Assembly: GCF_003634825.1 (NCBI RefSeq)
Contig: NZ_RBXD01000001.1
Location: 124,001 to 188,000, forward strand
Origin: Flavobacterium sp. 123
GTDB lineage: Bacteria > Bacteroidota > Bacteroidia > Flavobacteriales > Flavobacteriaceae
Direction of reading: 5' to 3'
Length of the DNA: 64,000 nt
Shown: positions 16,357 to 27,242 of the stretch, piece after piece
Layout: each line of letters starts with the position of its first letter
How positions within the stretch are numbered: the first letter of the stretch is position 1
Position numbers and translations under genes: made by a program
Notes under the pieces: model-generated
Seen by the model: only the letters and a program-made list of their open reading frames with translations
Database searches by the model: none
Told to the model about the DNA's origin: nothing

Positions 16357-17844
16357 CTAAACTAGAAACCATTTTTTCACTAAATCATCTTCGAATGGTG
16401 TTGCTTGTTTGTGAACAAATTCATTAGTTTCTTTATTATAATCATAATCCAAAGCCCAAGTTTTATGATTTTCAGCTAATGCTTTAATGCCATTGCAAAC
16501 AAATTCAATTTCTGCATTTGTAGTAGTTGGATGAATCGACATTCTAATCCAACCCGGTTTTCGGATTAAATCTCCTAAACTTATTTCGTCTATCAATTGA
16601 TGTGAAGTTTCTTGGTCAACATGCAAAAGAAAGTGCCCATAAGTTCCCGCACAACTGCATCCTCCACGTGTTTGAATTCCAAATTTATCGTTTAGTAATT
16701 TTACCCCAAGATTGAAATGCAAATCTTCTACAAAAAAAGAAATCACTCCCAATCGATCTCGATGTTGACCTGCTAGAATTTTAATATTAGAAACATTTCC
16801 TAATGCTGAAAAAACATAATCTACGATTTCGTGTTCCCGTTTCAAAATATTTTCAATTCCCATTTTCTCTTTCAACTGAATCGCCAAGGCCGTTTTTATA
16901 ACTTGAAGAAATCCTGGTGTACCTCCATCTTCTCGATCTTCAATATTGTCAATATACTTATGCTCTCCCCAAGGATTTGTCCAAGAAACGGTACCGCCAC
17001 CAGGACAATCAGGAATCATATTATTGTATAATTTTTTATTAAAAACTAAAACTCCAGAAGTTCCAGGTCCACCTAAAAACTTATGTGGTGAAAAGAAAAT
17101 AGCATCTAAATACGATTCGGAATCTTCAGGATGCATGTCTATTTTTACATACGGACCTGAACAGGCAAAATCCACAAAGCAAACGCCGTTATGGTTGTGC
17201 ATTAATTTTGCAGCTTGATGATAAGGCGTTCTAATTCCTGTAACATTTGAACAGGAAGTTATAGAAGCAATTTTCAGCGCTCTATCTTTATATTTATCTA
17301 ATAAAAGAGCTAGATTTTCTAAACTAAACAAGCCATCTTCATCAGATGGTATCACTTCCACATCAGCAATAGTTTCCAACCAAGATGTTTGATTAGAATG
17401 ATGTTCCATGTGAGAAATAAAAACAATCGGTTTTTTTTCGGTTGGAAGATGCATAAACTCATTCAAATTTTCAGGAATTTTCAATCCCAAAATACGTTGA
17501 AATTTATTGACAACTCCAGTCATTCCAGTTCCATCAGTAATCAGGACATCATCAATAGCGGCATTAACATGTTGTTTAATTATACCTCTAGCTTTATGAT
17601 ATGCCTTAGTCATTGCTGTTCCTGAAACCGTCGTTTCAGTATGTGTATTGGCCACAAAAGGACCAAACTCATTCATTAATTTTTCTTCAATAGGACGGTA
17701 CAAACGACCACTTGCTGTCCAATCGGTGTAAATTATTTTTTTTTGTCCATAAGGAGTTGGAAACTCTTGATTAACGCCTATAATATTATTACGGAATTGT
17801 TCAAAATAATTTTCTAATTGAGTTGGAGTAGCTTCGGGGGTCAT
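16357..17844 (-). CDS. Class V aminotransferase (cysteine-desulfurase-like) PLP enzyme
   Basis: This 495-residue cytosolic enzyme shows the fold of class V aminotransferases. The PLP lysine is Lys255 in FFSPHKFLGGPGTSG. A cysteine-rich loop RGGCSCAGTYGH near residue 395 recalls, but is not identical to, the active-site loop of SufS-type desulfurases. The N-terminus contains IIYTDWTASGRLY, where desulfurases have a YLDNAA segment. It is longer than SufS/IscS (about 405 residues), so a different or extended substrate is likely. It stands alone with its own promoter and no Suf genes nearby. It could be a cysteine desulfurase or a related lyase. Confidence 0.8.
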   Translation of the reverse strand: MTPEATPTQLENYFEQFRNNIIGVNQEFPTPYGQKKIIYTDWTASGRLYRPIEEKLMNEFGPFVANTHTETTVSGTAMTKAYHKARGIIKQHVNAAIDDVLITDGTGMTGVVNKFQRILGLKIPENLNEFMHLPTEKKPIVFISHMEHHSNQTSWLETIADVEVIPSDEDGLFSLENLALLLDKYKDRALKIASITSCSNVTGIRTPYHQAAKLMHNHNGVCFVDFACSGPYVKIDMHPEDSESYLDAIFFSPHKFLGGPGTSGVLVFNKKLYNNMIPDCPGGGTVSWTNPWGEHKYIDNIEDREDGGTPGFLQVIKTALAIQLKEKMGIENILKREHEIVDYVFSALGNVSNIKILAGQHRDRLGVISFFVEDLHFNLGVKLLNDKFGIQTRGGCSCAGTYGHFLLHVDQETSHQLIDEISLGDLIRKPGWIRMSIHPTTTNAEIEFVCNGIKALAENHKTWALDYDYNKETNEFVHKQATPFEDDLVKKWFLV

Positions 17845-17862
17845 TTTTGTTTTATTTTACTT

Positions 17863-17870
17863 CAAAGATA
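17863..17870 (-). promoter_or_regulatory. Bacteroidota -7 element TATCTTTG
   Basis: On the minus strand the sequence reads TATCTTTG, 18 bp before the ATG at 17844. The -33 element is not clear. Confidence 0.5.
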
Positions 17871-17941
17871 TTGTTTTTTTGATGGATTGAAAAATTAGAT
17901 TCTGTAAATATTTAGCTTCAAAAGAATGTTGATTTTATAAA

Positions 17942-17985
17942 AAAACAAACCCCTTCAAAATAGGAATGAAGGGGTTTGGGTTTTA
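17942..17985 (-). terminator. Intrinsic terminator after the GlmM-type gene
   Basis: CAAACCCCTTCA at 17946-17957 pairs with TGAAGGGGTTTG at 17967-17978 around a 9-nt loop. On the minus strand it follows the mutase stop codon and is trailed by a T-rich run. Confidence 0.85.
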
Positions 17986-17999
17986 AACAGAAAAAAGCT

Positions 18000-19388
18000 T
18001 TAAATTCCTGCTATTGCTTTAATTTCATCAATTATTCTTAATGCCAAAGAATCTGCTTTTTCTTGTGAAGAAGCTTCTGTATAAATACGAATAATTGGTT
18101 CTGTATTTGATTTTCTTAAATGAACCCAATTTTCAGCAAAATCAATTTTAACTCCATCGATTGTTGTAATATCTTCATTTTTATATTTTTCAGTCATTGC
18201 CACAAGAATCGCATCAACATCAATTTGTGGGGTCAATTCAATTTTATTTTTACTCATATAATACTCCGGATATGAGGCACGCAAAGCCGAAACTGAGATT
18301 TTTTTGTTTGCCAAATGAGTCAAAAACAGCGCCACTCCTACCAAACTATCACGACCATAATGCAATTCTGGGTAGATAATCCCTCCATTTCCTTCACCAC
18401 CAATTACAGCATTATTCTTTTTCATCAAATCAACAACATTAACCTCTCCTACTGCACTCGCTTCGTAACTTCCTTTATGTGTATTTGTCACATCGCGCAA
18501 AGCACGTGAAGATGACATATTCGAAACCGTATTTCCAGGAGTTTTACTCAATACATAATCCGCACAAGCAACTAATGTATATTCTTCGCCAAACATTTCT
18601 CCGTCTTCACAAATGAAAGCCAAACGATCTACATCTGGATCAACTACAATTCCTAAATCAGCTTTTTCTTTAACAACTAATTCTGAAATATCTGTTAAAT
18701 GTTCTTTTAGAGGTTCTGGATTATGTGGAAAATGTCCATTTGGTTCGCAATATAATTTCACTACTTCAACACCCATCAATTCTAATAATTTCGGAATAAT
18801 AATTCCTCCTGAAGAATTCACGCCATCAACAACTACTTTGAATTTTGCTTTTTTGACAGCATCAACATCAACTAATGCTAAATTTAAGACTTCATCAATA
18901 TGAATATCCATATAAGCATCATTTAACATAATAGCACCCAGAGAATCCACGTCTGAAAAATCAAAAGCTTCTGCTTCTGCAATTTGGAGTATCTTCTCGC
19001 CTTCAATTCCGTTTAAGAATTCTCCTTTTTCGTTCAATAACTTTAAAGCATTCCATTGTTTTGGATTATGAGATGCTGTTAAGATTATTCCGCCTTCGGC
19101 TTTTTCTAAAGGAACAGCAACTTCAACTGTTGGTGTTGTTGAAAGTCCTAAATCAATTACATCTATTCCAAGGCCAATTAAAGTATTTACAACTAAGTTA
19201 TGAATCATTGGACCCGAAATACGAGCATCACGACCTATAACCACAGTCAGTTTTTCTTTTCCTGTATAATTTTTTAACCAAGTACCATAAGCCGAAGCAA
19301 ATTTTACTGCATCAACTGGAGTAAGATTATCCCCTACTTTGCCTCCAATAGTTCCTCTAATTCCAGATATTGATTTTATTAAAGTCAT
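18000..19388 (-). CDS. glmM: Phosphoglucosamine mutase / phosphohexomutase
   Basis: This 462-residue alpha-D-phosphohexomutase has the phosphoserine loop TASHNPKQWNALK with Ser106 as the catalytic phosphoserine. The metal-binding loop is DPDVDRLAF, and the sugar-binding loop GEGNGGIIYPE lies near residue 335. Flavobacterial members are usually assigned to glucosamine-6-P to glucosamine-1-P conversion for UDP-GlcNAc synthesis, but phosphomannomutase activity is possible. The N-terminal ISGIRGTIGG matches family starts, so the ATG at 19388 is sound. Confidence 0.88.
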   Translation of the reverse strand: MTLIKSISGIRGTIGGKVGDNLTPVDAVKFASAYGTWLKNYTGKEKLTVVIGRDARISGPMIHNLVVNTLIGLGIDVIDLGLSTTPTVEVAVPLEKAEGGIILTASHNPKQWNALKLLNEKGEFLNGIEGEKILQIAEAEAFDFSDVDSLGAIMLNDAYMDIHIDEVLNLALVDVDAVKKAKFKVVVDGVNSSGGIIIPKLLELMGVEVVKLYCEPNGHFPHNPEPLKEHLTDISELVVKEKADLGIVVDPDVDRLAFICEDGEMFGEEYTLVACADYVLSKTPGNTVSNMSSSRALRDVTNTHKGSYEASAVGEVNVVDLMKKNNAVIGGEGNGGIIYPELHYGRDSLVGVALFLTHLANKKISVSALRASYPEYYMSKNKIELTPQIDVDAILVAMTEKYKNEDITTIDGVKIDFAENWVHLRKSNTEPIIRIYTEASSQEKADSLALRIIDEIKAIAGI

Positions 19389-19430
19389 TTTTATTATTTT
19401 AATTGTGGATTATAAATTTTAAATTGCTCA

Positions 19431-19438
19431 CAAATATA
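19431..19438 (-). promoter_or_regulatory. Bacteroidota -7 element TATATTTG
   Basis: On the minus strand this reads TATATTTG, 42 bp before the mutase ATG. No clear -33 element was found at 17-21 bp. Confidence 0.5.
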
Positions 19439-19505
19439 ATAATTGACAAATTATAAAAGTCATTTAGAATTCAAAATTCATCATTAAAATACCTAATTTA
19501 GTCAA

Positions 19506-20090
19506 ATGAATTTTCTAGCACATATCTATCTTTCTGGTGATAACGATTTGATTAAAATCGGCAATTTTATGGCTGATGGCATTCGTGGGAAACAATATGA
19601 AACCTTTCCATTGGATATCCAAAAAGGAATTGTTCTTCATCGTGCGATTGACACCTATACTGATGCACATCCTGTTTTTAGACAAAGTACGAAACGTTTA
19701 CACACCAACTATCATCATTATGCTGGGGTCATTGTAGATGTCTTCTACGATCACTTTCTGGCGAAAAATTGGAACTTATATTCTAATGAAAAACTTGAAG
19801 ATTTTGTAGCTCGTTTTTATCAATCATTAGACAAAAATATTGCTGTTCTAAGTGATAAAACAAGAAATTTTATGCCGTATATGATTCAACACAATTGGCT
19901 TGTAAGTTATCAAACCGTTGAGGGAATTACTAAAATACTCACGCAAATGGATTCTAGAACTAATAATCAATCAAAAATGCGGTTTGCAAATACGGAACTT
20001 GTAAAATTTTATTCTGAATTTGAGAATGAGTTCACATTATTTTTTAAAGACATTCAAAACATATCATCAGAAAAATTAAAACAATTATGA
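19506..20090 (+). CDS. ACP phosphodiesterase (AcpH-like, DUF479)
   Basis: This 194-residue protein begins MNFLAHIYLSGDN, the hallmark start of the family. It contains IGNFMADGIRGK, HRAIDTYTDAHPVF and VDVFYDHFLAKNW, which carry the His and Asp residues of the HD-like metal site. The activity expected from the family is removal of the 4'-phosphopantetheine group from holo-acyl carrier protein. It overlaps the next gene by 4 bp (ATGA), which suggests joint translation, although no functional link with gamma-glutamyltransferase is known. Confidence 0.88.
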   Translation: MNFLAHIYLSGDNDLIKIGNFMADGIRGKQYETFPLDIQKGIVLHRAIDTYTDAHPVFRQSTKRLHTNYHHYAGVIVDVFYDHFLAKNWNLYSNEKLEDFVARFYQSLDKNIAVLSDKTRNFMPYMIQHNWLVSYQTVEGITKILTQMDSRTNNQSKMRFANTELVKFYSEFENEFTLFFKDIQNISSEKLKQL

Positions 20091-21769
20091 AAAAAACTAT
20101 ACTAATCCTTTCTATTTCTTTGCTTTTTTCATTTACAAATTATTCAATCGCACAAACTGGTTTAATTGCACAAAAAGGAATGGTCGTTTCTGCTCGAGAA
20201 GAAGCTTCAAAAATAGGTGTCGAAATCATAAAAAAGGGTGGAAATGCCTTTGATGCAATGGTTGCAACTGAATTAGCTTTGGCAGTAGCCTACCCCTATG
20301 CTGGAAATATTGGCGGAGGTGGTTTTATGGTTTTCAGAAAAGCAAATGGTGAGGTTGGCTCTTTAGATTATCGCGAAAAAGCTCCTCTAGCCGCAACAAA
20401 GGATATGTTTTTAGACAAAAACAAAAATGTTATAAAAGGCAAAAGTACAGAGACTCCTCTTGCTATTGGTGTTCCTGGTACAATAGCTGGAGTATTTGCA
20501 GTTCATAAAAAATACGGCTCTTTACCAATGTCTGAAATTATGAAACCCGTAATTGCATTAGCAGAGAAAGGAGTTGTTGTAACCCAAAAACAAGAAAAAA
20601 GATTACACGATTATCGCGATTTAATTATAAAAGCTAATGGTCTAAAAACAAAATTTGCAACAGTTTACAAACAGAATGACACCATCAAATATCCAGAACT
20701 AGCTGAAACTTTAAAAAGAATTTCTAAAAATGGCAGCGATGAATTTTATAAAGGCAAAACCGCTAAAATATTAGTCAAATACCTTCAGAAAAATGGCGCT
20801 ATAATCACGCTAAAAGATTTAGCGAAATACGAAGCAAAATGGAGATCTCCGTTGCGTTTTGACTACAAAGATTTAAATATAATTTCGATGTCTCCTCCCA
20901 GTAGCGGTGGAATTTGCTTAGCCGAAATCATGAAAATGATTGCTCCCTTTGACCTCTCTAAAATGGGACATAATTCCTCAGATGCTATTCAAGTAATTGT
21001 TGAAGCAGAAAGAAGAGCCTATGCCGATAGAAGTTTTTATTTAGGAGATCCTGATTTTGTAAAAATCCCTTTAAAAGCATTAATTGCGGATGATTATTTA
21101 AAACAAAGAATGTCGAATTTTAGTTTTGATAAAGCAACCTTATCATCCGATATCAAAGAAGGAAAAGTTTCCTATAATGAAAGCACCGAAACAACACATT
21201 ACTCCATAATAGATTCCTTTGGCAATGCTATAGCAGCAACCACAACTATTAATGACGGTTACGGATCTAAATATTATTGTGATGAATTAGGTTTTTTCTT
21301 AAACAACGAAATGGATGATTTCAGTGCAAAACCTGGTGAACCGAATATGTTTGGTTTAGTTGGAAATGAAGCCAATAGTATCGCTCCTCAAAAAAGAATG
21401 TTGAGCTCAATGACACCCACAATTGTTGAGAAAAATGGAAAACTATTCATGGTGGTTGGTTCGCCGGGTGGTTCAACGATTATTACTTCTGTTTTACAAA
21501 CCATATTAAATGTATATGAATATGGAATGAGTATGCAAGAATCCGTGAATGCTCCTCGTTTTCATCATCAATGGCTACCAGATTTGATTACTTTTGAACC
21601 CAATACATTTGAACCTAAAACTATTGAAACACTAAAAACGAAAGGCTATCTTATCAACGAAAAAACAACTCCTGTTATTGGTAAAGTTGACGCTATATTG
21701 GTTCTGCCAAATAATAACTTAGAAGGCGGAGCGGATTTTAGAGGAGATGATAAAGCCAGCGGATTTTAA
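20087..21769 (+). CDS. ggt: Gamma-glutamyltransferase (periplasmic glutathione hydrolase type)
   Basis: This 560-residue exported Ntn-hydrolase starts with a signal peptide (residues 1-22, cleavage after SIAQ). It is predicted to self-cleave before Thr369 in STETTHYSIID, the catalytic threonine of the small subunit. GNIGGGGFMV (73-82) and PPSSGGICLAE (270-280) are conserved substrate-pocket motifs, and GSPGGSTI lies in the small subunit. It transfers or hydrolyses gamma-glutamyl groups in the periplasm. Flavobacteria often use bacillithiol-like thiols, so the natural substrate may be another gamma-glutamyl peptide. Confidence 0.95.
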   Translation: MKKTILILSISLLFSFTNYSIAQTGLIAQKGMVVSAREEASKIGVEIIKKGGNAFDAMVATELALAVAYPYAGNIGGGGFMVFRKANGEVGSLDYREKAPLAATKDMFLDKNKNVIKGKSTETPLAIGVPGTIAGVFAVHKKYGSLPMSEIMKPVIALAEKGVVVTQKQEKRLHDYRDLIIKANGLKTKFATVYKQNDTIKYPELAETLKRISKNGSDEFYKGKTAKILVKYLQKNGAIITLKDLAKYEAKWRSPLRFDYKDLNIISMSPPSSGGICLAEIMKMIAPFDLSKMGHNSSDAIQVIVEAERRAYADRSFYLGDPDFVKIPLKALIADDYLKQRMSNFSFDKATLSSDIKEGKVSYNESTETTHYSIIDSFGNAIAATTTINDGYGSKYYCDELGFFLNNEMDDFSAKPGEPNMFGLVGNEANSIAPQKRMLSSMTPTIVEKNGKLFMVVGSPGGSTIITSVLQTILNVYEYGMSMQESVNAPRFHHQWLPDLITFEPNTFEPKTIETLKTKGYLINEKTTPVIGKVDAILVLPNNNLEGGADFRGDDKASGF

Positions 21770-21778
21770 AAAATAAAT

Positions 21779-22447
21779 ATGAGCTTCATACTTTCATTAG
21801 AAAACTCTTATGCCGAAAAAAGGAATCCTGAAAACGCCTTTTTCATGGCGAAATACATGAAAAATAATTTTCTTTTTTTTGGAATAAAAACGGACGACAG
21901 ACGAAAAATTTTTAAGGAAATATGGAGAGAAAATCAAACGGAAGTTTCCTTACATGCTACAGAAATTGCTTTGGAATTATATTTAAAACCAGAACGAGAG
22001 CTTCATTACTGTGCAATAGAAATTCTACTAAAATCACTCAAAAAAAGCTATAAAAAACAAGATATTAAGCTAATTGAAAAATTAATCCTAACCAACTCCT
22101 GGTGGGATAGTGTTGACACCATTGCTAAATATATTTTAGGGCAATATTTATTAGAATTGCCTTTAGAAACAAAAAACACAGTCAATCGCTTTTCCAATTC
22201 AGAGAATATGTGGCTTAACCGAAGTGCCATTTTATTTCAGTTGGGGTATAAAGAAAAAACTAATTTTGTTTTACTAAAGGAAATCTGTGAAAAACATCAA
22301 AATTCAAAGGAGTTTTTTATTCAAAAAGCCATTGGATGGGCGTTGCGCGAATATGCAAAAACAAATCCTGAGGCCGTTAAAAACTATATTGATAACAGTA
22401 ATTTAAAACCTTTAAGCAAAAAAGAAGGCTTAAAAAATATAAGATAA
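21779..22447 (+). CDS. AlkD-like DNA alkylation repair protein
   Basis: This 222-residue all-helical HEAT-repeat-like protein is of the DNA alkylation repair family. Recognisable parts are FFGIKTDDRRKIFKEIW near residue 38, LTNSWWDSVDTIAKYILG near 108 and AIGWALREYAKTNPE near 185. The WWDSVD motif contains the tryptophans and aspartate used for extracting cationic alkylated bases. It starts 9 bp after ggt, so it is probably on the same transcript. It acts on DNA in the cytoplasm. Confidence 0.9.
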   Translation: MSFILSLENSYAEKRNPENAFFMAKYMKNNFLFFGIKTDDRRKIFKEIWRENQTEVSLHATEIALELYLKPERELHYCAIEILLKSLKKSYKKQDIKLIEKLILTNSWWDSVDTIAKYILGQYLLELPLETKNTVNRFSNSENMWLNRSAILFQLGYKEKTNFVLLKEICEKHQNSKEFFIQKAIGWALREYAKTNPEAVKNYIDNSNLKPLSKKEGLKNIR

Positions 22448-22486
22448 TTAATATAATAGTAATTTAGCACGCTCATAAAACAAGTC

Positions 22487-24271
22487 ATGTTCAAAAAATT
22501 TATTTACAAATTAGAAGGCATCATTGCTTGGTCGCAAACTAAAATAACTCAAAAGCAATTTATCTTTTTATCTGCTGTTTTGGTAGGTATTTCGGCTGCT
22601 TTTGCGGTAATTGTATTAAAGACTTTTGCGCACTGGGTTTTCATGTTTGCTACTTATGTAAGTCGGATTTTAAAGTTTGGATTCTTAAATAGCCTTTTGC
22701 CAATAATTGGAATTTTACTGACTGTTTTTGTAATCAAACGTTTTTTAGGAGGTACAATTCAAAAAGGAACTTCACAAATTTTATATGTTGTTGCAAAAAA
22801 AGCGAGTATCATTCCTAGAAAACAAATGTATGCTCAAATCATCACAAGTTCCCTTACTGTTGGTTTAGGAGGATCTGCTGGTTTAGAAAGCCCAATTGTA
22901 ATTACAGGTGCTGCTTTTGGTTCTAATTACGCTCAAAAATACAAGTTAAGTTATAAAGACAGAACGCTCTTAATTGGTTGTGGAGTTGCAGCAGGTATAG
23001 CCGCAGCTTTCAATGCACCCATTGCAGGAGTATTATTTGCTATCGAAGTTTTATTAGTTGATGTAAGTATTTCTGCTTTTACGCCTATCATGATTGCCGC
23101 TGCAACAGGCGCATTAGTATCTGTAATCGTTCTGGATGAAACTATTTTATTGTCGTTTAGACAACAACAGGTTTTTAATTATCATAACATCCCATTTTAT
23201 GTTTTACTGGGCGTATTTACTGGATTTATAGCTGTTTACTATTCTAGAAATTTTCAGAGAGCAGAACATTTTTTCGGACATTTAAAACTCCGACCTTATA
23301 AAAAAGCATTGTTTGGTTCTTCCATTTTAGCCATTCTTATTTTTATTTTTCCAACATTATTTGGAGAAGGATATGAAAGTATTAAAATTCTTTCCGAAAA
23401 TGATCCCGGGCAATTATTGGAAGACACCTTGTTTAGCAGTTTTAGAAATAACAGTTGGGCACTTTTACTATTTGTAGGTTGCACCATGATGATAAAAGCA
23501 TTTGCAACAGGAATTACACTGGGAAGCGGAGGAAATGGAGGAAACTTTGCACCTTCCTTATTTTTGGGTTCTTATGTTGGTTTTTTCTTTTCTAAATTTC
23601 TAAATCTAACTGGATTCACTAAACTGCCAATCAGCAATTTCACCATGGTTGGAATGGCAGGAATACTAAGTGGTTTATTTCACGCGCCATTAACTGGAAT
23701 TTTCTTAATTGCAGAAATTACAGGAGGTTACGATCTAATGATTCCGCTGATGATTGTTTCGTCGATTAGTTTTGCGATTTCAAAACGTTTTGAAAAACAT
23801 TCCTTAGATGTTAAGAATTTAGCAAAAAAAGGGCATGCTTTTACTAGCAATAAAGACACGAATATTCTTTCTACATTAGACACAAATTCTATTATTCAAA
23901 CGGATTATTTAACGGTTACACCAAATGAAAACCTGGAAAAATTAGTCGATTTAATTTCTCATTCTAATCAAGTTATTTTTGCTGTTGTTGATACAGAAAA
24001 TCATTTGTTAGGCATTGTCCATTTTAATGATATTCGAGAAATAATTTTTAATACCTATCGGGTTAAATATACTTTGGTCAAAGAAATCATGACGGAACCT
24101 GTAGAAACAATTTATCCTGATGACAGCATGGAACTTGTTATGAATAAATTCGAAAAATCAAGAAAAGCATTCTTACCTGTTCTTAAAAACGACAAATATT
24201 TTGGTTTTATCTCTAAATCTGTAGCATTAGAAGCATACAGAACCAAACTGAAATCAATGACAATAGAATAA
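22487..24271 (+). CDS. ClC-family chloride channel/antiporter with CBS pair
   Basis: This 594-residue membrane protein has the multi-helix ClC core (about 25-440) followed by two cytosolic CBS domains (about 465-590). The selectivity-filter motifs are GSAGLESP (129-136, with Glu134 at the gating-glutamate position) and GSGGNGGNFAPSLF. Retention of the gating glutamate is compatible with either H+/Cl- exchange or channel activity. The CBS pair suggests control by adenine nucleotides. It follows the alkylation repair gene by 39 bp with no evident terminator. Confidence 0.93.
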   Translation: MFKKFIYKLEGIIAWSQTKITQKQFIFLSAVLVGISAAFAVIVLKTFAHWVFMFATYVSRILKFGFLNSLLPIIGILLTVFVIKRFLGGTIQKGTSQILYVVAKKASIIPRKQMYAQIITSSLTVGLGGSAGLESPIVITGAAFGSNYAQKYKLSYKDRTLLIGCGVAAGIAAAFNAPIAGVLFAIEVLLVDVSISAFTPIMIAAATGALVSVIVLDETILLSFRQQQVFNYHNIPFYVLLGVFTGFIAVYYSRNFQRAEHFFGHLKLRPYKKALFGSSILAILIFIFPTLFGEGYESIKILSENDPGQLLEDTLFSSFRNNSWALLLFVGCTMMIKAFATGITLGSGGNGGNFAPSLFLGSYVGFFFSKFLNLTGFTKLPISNFTMVGMAGILSGLFHAPLTGIFLIAEITGGYDLMIPLMIVSSISFAISKRFEKHSLDVKNLAKKGHAFTSNKDTNILSTLDTNSIIQTDYLTVTPNENLEKLVDLISHSNQVIFAVVDTENHLLGIVHFNDIREIIFNTYRVKYTLVKEIMTEPVETIYPDDSMELVMNKFEKSRKAFLPVLKNDKYFGFISKSVALEAYRTKLKSMTIE

Positions 24272-24334
24272 GTTCAACTTCTGATTTTAACATAAACTTC
24301 TAAACTGTTGTATCGAAAGAATAAATCAAAATGG

Positions 24335-24342
24335 TAACTTTG
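24335..24342 (+). promoter_or_regulatory. Bacteroidota -7 element TAACTTTG for uvrA
   Basis: TAACTTTG lies 17 bp before the ATG at 24360. This supports 24360 as the start rather than the TTG at 24348, which would fall at the transcription start. Confidence 0.55.
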
Positions 24343-24359
24343 CTTTTTTGCAAAAAACT

Positions 24360-27191
24360 ATGTTAGACAAAGACAATACAATTGAGGTTCAAGGTGCCAG
24401 AGTACACAATCTAAAAAACATCGATATTTCTATTCCTCGCGAAAAACTGGTAGTAATTACTGGTCTTTCGGGTTCTGGGAAATCTTCTTTAGCTTTCGAT
24501 ACTATTTACGCCGAAGGGCAACGCCGTTATGTGGAAACTTTTTCTGCATATGCAAGACAATTTCTTGGCGGACTAGAACGTCCTGATGTGGATAAAATTG
24601 ATGGTCTTTCGCCTGTAATTGCTATTGAACAAAAAACAACCAGCAAAAGTCCTCGCTCAACAGTAGGAACAATAACCGAAATATACGATTTTCTGCGTTT
24701 ACTTTATGCTCGTGCAGCTGATGCTTATAGCTACAATACGGGTGAAAAAATGGTTTCTTACTCTGATGAGCAAATCAAAGAGTTGATTATTCAAGATTTC
24801 TCAGGAAAACGAATTAATATTCTGGCGCCGATTATCAGGGCTAGAAAAGGACATTACGCAGAACTTTTTCAACAAATAACCAAACAAGGATTTTTAAAAG
24901 TCCGTGTAAATGGTGAAATTCAGGACTTAATTTCAGGAATGAAATTAGACCGTTATAAAACTCACGATATAGAAATTGTTGTAGACAGAATGGTTGTTGA
25001 GGATACCACTGACAATCAAAAACGTCTTTCTGAAAGCATCAATACGGCTATGCATCATGGCGAAAACGTACTAATCGTTTTAGATCAAGACACTAATGAA
25101 ATTCGCTATTTCAGTAGAAATTTAATGTGTCCAACAACTGGTATTTCCTATCAAAATCCAGAACCCAACTTATTTTCTTTCAATTCACCAAAAGGAGCTT
25201 GTAATGATTGTAATGGCTTGGGAACTATCAACGAAATCAATATTAAAAAGATTATTCCAAATCCAAAATTATCGATTAAAAATGGTGGTTTTGCCCCTTT
25301 GGGAGAATACAAATCTTCTTGGATTTTCAAACAATTGGAAATTATTGGAGAAAAGTATGGTTTCAAATTAACAGATGCCGTTGAAACTATTTCGGAAGAA
25401 GCGATGGAAATGATTCTGAATGGTGGAAAAGAGAAATTTGTAATTAATTCAAAAGATTTAGGTGTCGCTCGAGAATATAAAATCGACTTTGAAGGAATTT
25501 CACATTTTATCAAAAACCAACATGATGAAAGTGGCTCTACTTCAATAAAACGATGGGCAAAGGAATTTATGGACGAAGTAAAATGTCCTGTTTGCGAAGG
25601 TTCACGTTTGAAAAAAGAAGCATTGTTTTTCAAAGTCAATGAAAAAAACATTGCTGAATTGTGCAATATGGACATTTCAGATTTGACAGTTTGGTTCAAA
25701 GAATTAGAAAATCATTTATCAGATAAACAAAAACGCATTGCCACCGAAGTAGTCAAAGAAATCAAAGATCGTTTGAACTTTTTGATGAATGTTGGTTTGA
25801 ATTATTTGGCGTTAAGCCGAAGCTCAAAATCACTTTCGGGTGGTGAGGCACAGCGCATCCGATTAGCAACCCAAATTGGTTCTCAACTCGTAGGTGTGCT
25901 CTATATTCTTGACGAACCAAGCATTGGTTTACATCAAAGAGACAATGAAAAACTGATTCATTCATTGGAACAATTACGTGACATTGGTAATTCTGTGATT
26001 GTTGTTGAACATGATAAAGACATGATTGAACGTGCGGATTATGTTATTGATATTGGTCCAAAAGCGGGTAAATATGGTGGTGAAATAATTAGCGAAGGAA
26101 CTCCTGCCGAAATTCTGGCCTCACACACCATGACGGCGCAGTATTTAAACGGAGAAATGAAAATCGAAGTTCCTGCAAAACGCCGCGAAGGAAATGGAAA
26201 ATTTCTAAAACTTACTGGCGCTACAGGAAATAACCTAAAAAATGTTTCGATAGAATTGCCTTTGGGAAAAATGATTTGTGTAACGGGTGTTTCTGGAAGT
26301 GGAAAATCAACCTTAATCAACGAAACACTATATCCTATTCTGAATGCTTATTATTTTAATGGCGTAAAGAAACCACAGCCTTACAAAAAAATTGAAGGTT
26401 TGGAACATATTGATAAAGTAATTGATATTGACCAAAGCCCTATTGGACGAACTCCGCGCTCAAATCCAGCAACCTATACGGAAGTTTTCACCGAAATCCG
26501 AAATCTATTTACCATGACTTCTGAAAGTATGATTCGTGGATATAAAGCAGGACGTTTCAGCTTTAATGTGAAAGGTGGGCGTTGTGAAACCTGCGAAGGA
26601 TCTGGTGTACGAACGATTGAAATGAACTTTCTGCCAGATGTATATGTTGAATGTGAAACCTGTCAAGGAAAGCGTTTTAACAGAGAAACATTAGAAATTA
26701 GATACAAAGGAAAATCGATTTCGGATGTATTGAATATGACTATTGACGAAGCGGTTCCGTTTTTTGAAAATATCCCTAAAATTTATCGAAAAGTAAAAAC
26801 ACTTCAAGATGTTGGTTTGGGATATATCACGTTGGGACAACAAAGTACGACACTTTCTGGTGGTGAAGCACAACGTATCAAACTGGCTGGAGAATTGTCA
26901 AAAAAAGATACTGGAAATACTTTTTATATTCTTGATGAACCTACAACAGGTTTGCACTTTGAAGACATCAGAGTATTGATGGATGTAATTAACAAACTCG
27001 TTGATAAAGGCAATACTATTTTGATTATAGAGCATAATATGGATGTAATTAAACTAGCCGATTATATTATAGATATTGGTCCTGAAGGCGGCAAAGGTGG
27101 TGGCCAACTTGTTGCTAAGGGGACACCTGAAGAAATTATAAAAATAAAAAAGAGCTATACCGCAGAGTTTTTGAAAAAAGAATTACTTTAG
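24360..27191 (+). CDS. uvrA: UvrABC excinuclease subunit A
   Basis: This 943-residue protein has two ABC ATPase modules. Walker A motifs are GLSGSGKSS near residue 35 and GVSGSGKST near 640. The signatures [12 protein letters not shown] and [12 protein letters not shown] are both present. Zinc modules appear as CPVCEGSRL, and as CETCEGSG with CETCQGKRF. UvrA scans DNA for damage and loads UvrB in nucleotide excision repair. The length matches the family. The ATG at 24360 is preferred because the -7 element lies just upstream and the sequence [20 protein letters not shown] matches family starts. Confidence 0.97.
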   Translation: MLDKDNTIEVQGARVHNLKNIDISIPREKLVVITGLSGSGKSSLAFDTIYAEGQRRYVETFSAYARQFLGGLERPDVDKIDGLSPVIAIEQKTTSKSPRSTVGTITEIYDFLRLLYARAADAYSYNTGEKMVSYSDEQIKELIIQDFSGKRINILAPIIRARKGHYAELFQQITKQGFLKVRVNGEIQDLISGMKLDRYKTHDIEIVVDRMVVEDTTDNQKRLSESINTAMHHGENVLIVLDQDTNEIRYFSRNLMCPTTGISYQNPEPNLFSFNSPKGACNDCNGLGTINEINIKKIIPNPKLSIKNGGFAPLGEYKSSWIFKQLEIIGEKYGFKLTDAVETISEEAMEMILNGGKEKFVINSKDLGVAREYKIDFEGISHFIKNQHDESGSTSIKRWAKEFMDEVKCPVCEGSRLKKEALFFKVNEKNIAELCNMDISDLTVWFKELENHLSDKQKRIATEVVKEIKDRLNFLMNVGLNYLALSRSSKSLSGGEAQRIRLATQIGSQLVGVLYILDEPSIGLHQRDNEKLIHSLEQLRDIGNSVIVVEHDKDMIERADYVIDIGPKAGKYGGEIISEGTPAEILASHTMTAQYLNGEMKIEVPAKRREGNGKFLKLTGATGNNLKNVSIELPLGKMICVTGVSGSGKSTLINETLYPILNAYYFNGVKKPQPYKKIEGLEHIDKVIDIDQSPIGRTPRSNPATYTEVFTEIRNLFTMTSESMIRGYKAGRFSFNVKGGRCETCEGSGVRTIEMNFLPDVYVECETCQGKRFNRETLEIRYKGKSISDVLNMTIDEAVPFFENIPKIYRKVKTLQDVGLGYITLGQQSTTLSGGEAQRIKLAGELSKKDTGNTFYILDEPTTGLHFEDIRVLMDVINKLVDKGNTILIIEHNMDVIKLADYIIDIGPEGGKGGGQLVAKGTPEEIIKIKKSYTAEFLKKELL

Positions 27192-27242
27192 TTTTTAGAT
27201 AAAGTAAATGACTAGAAATAGCTCCAAAAAAATATAAAAAGA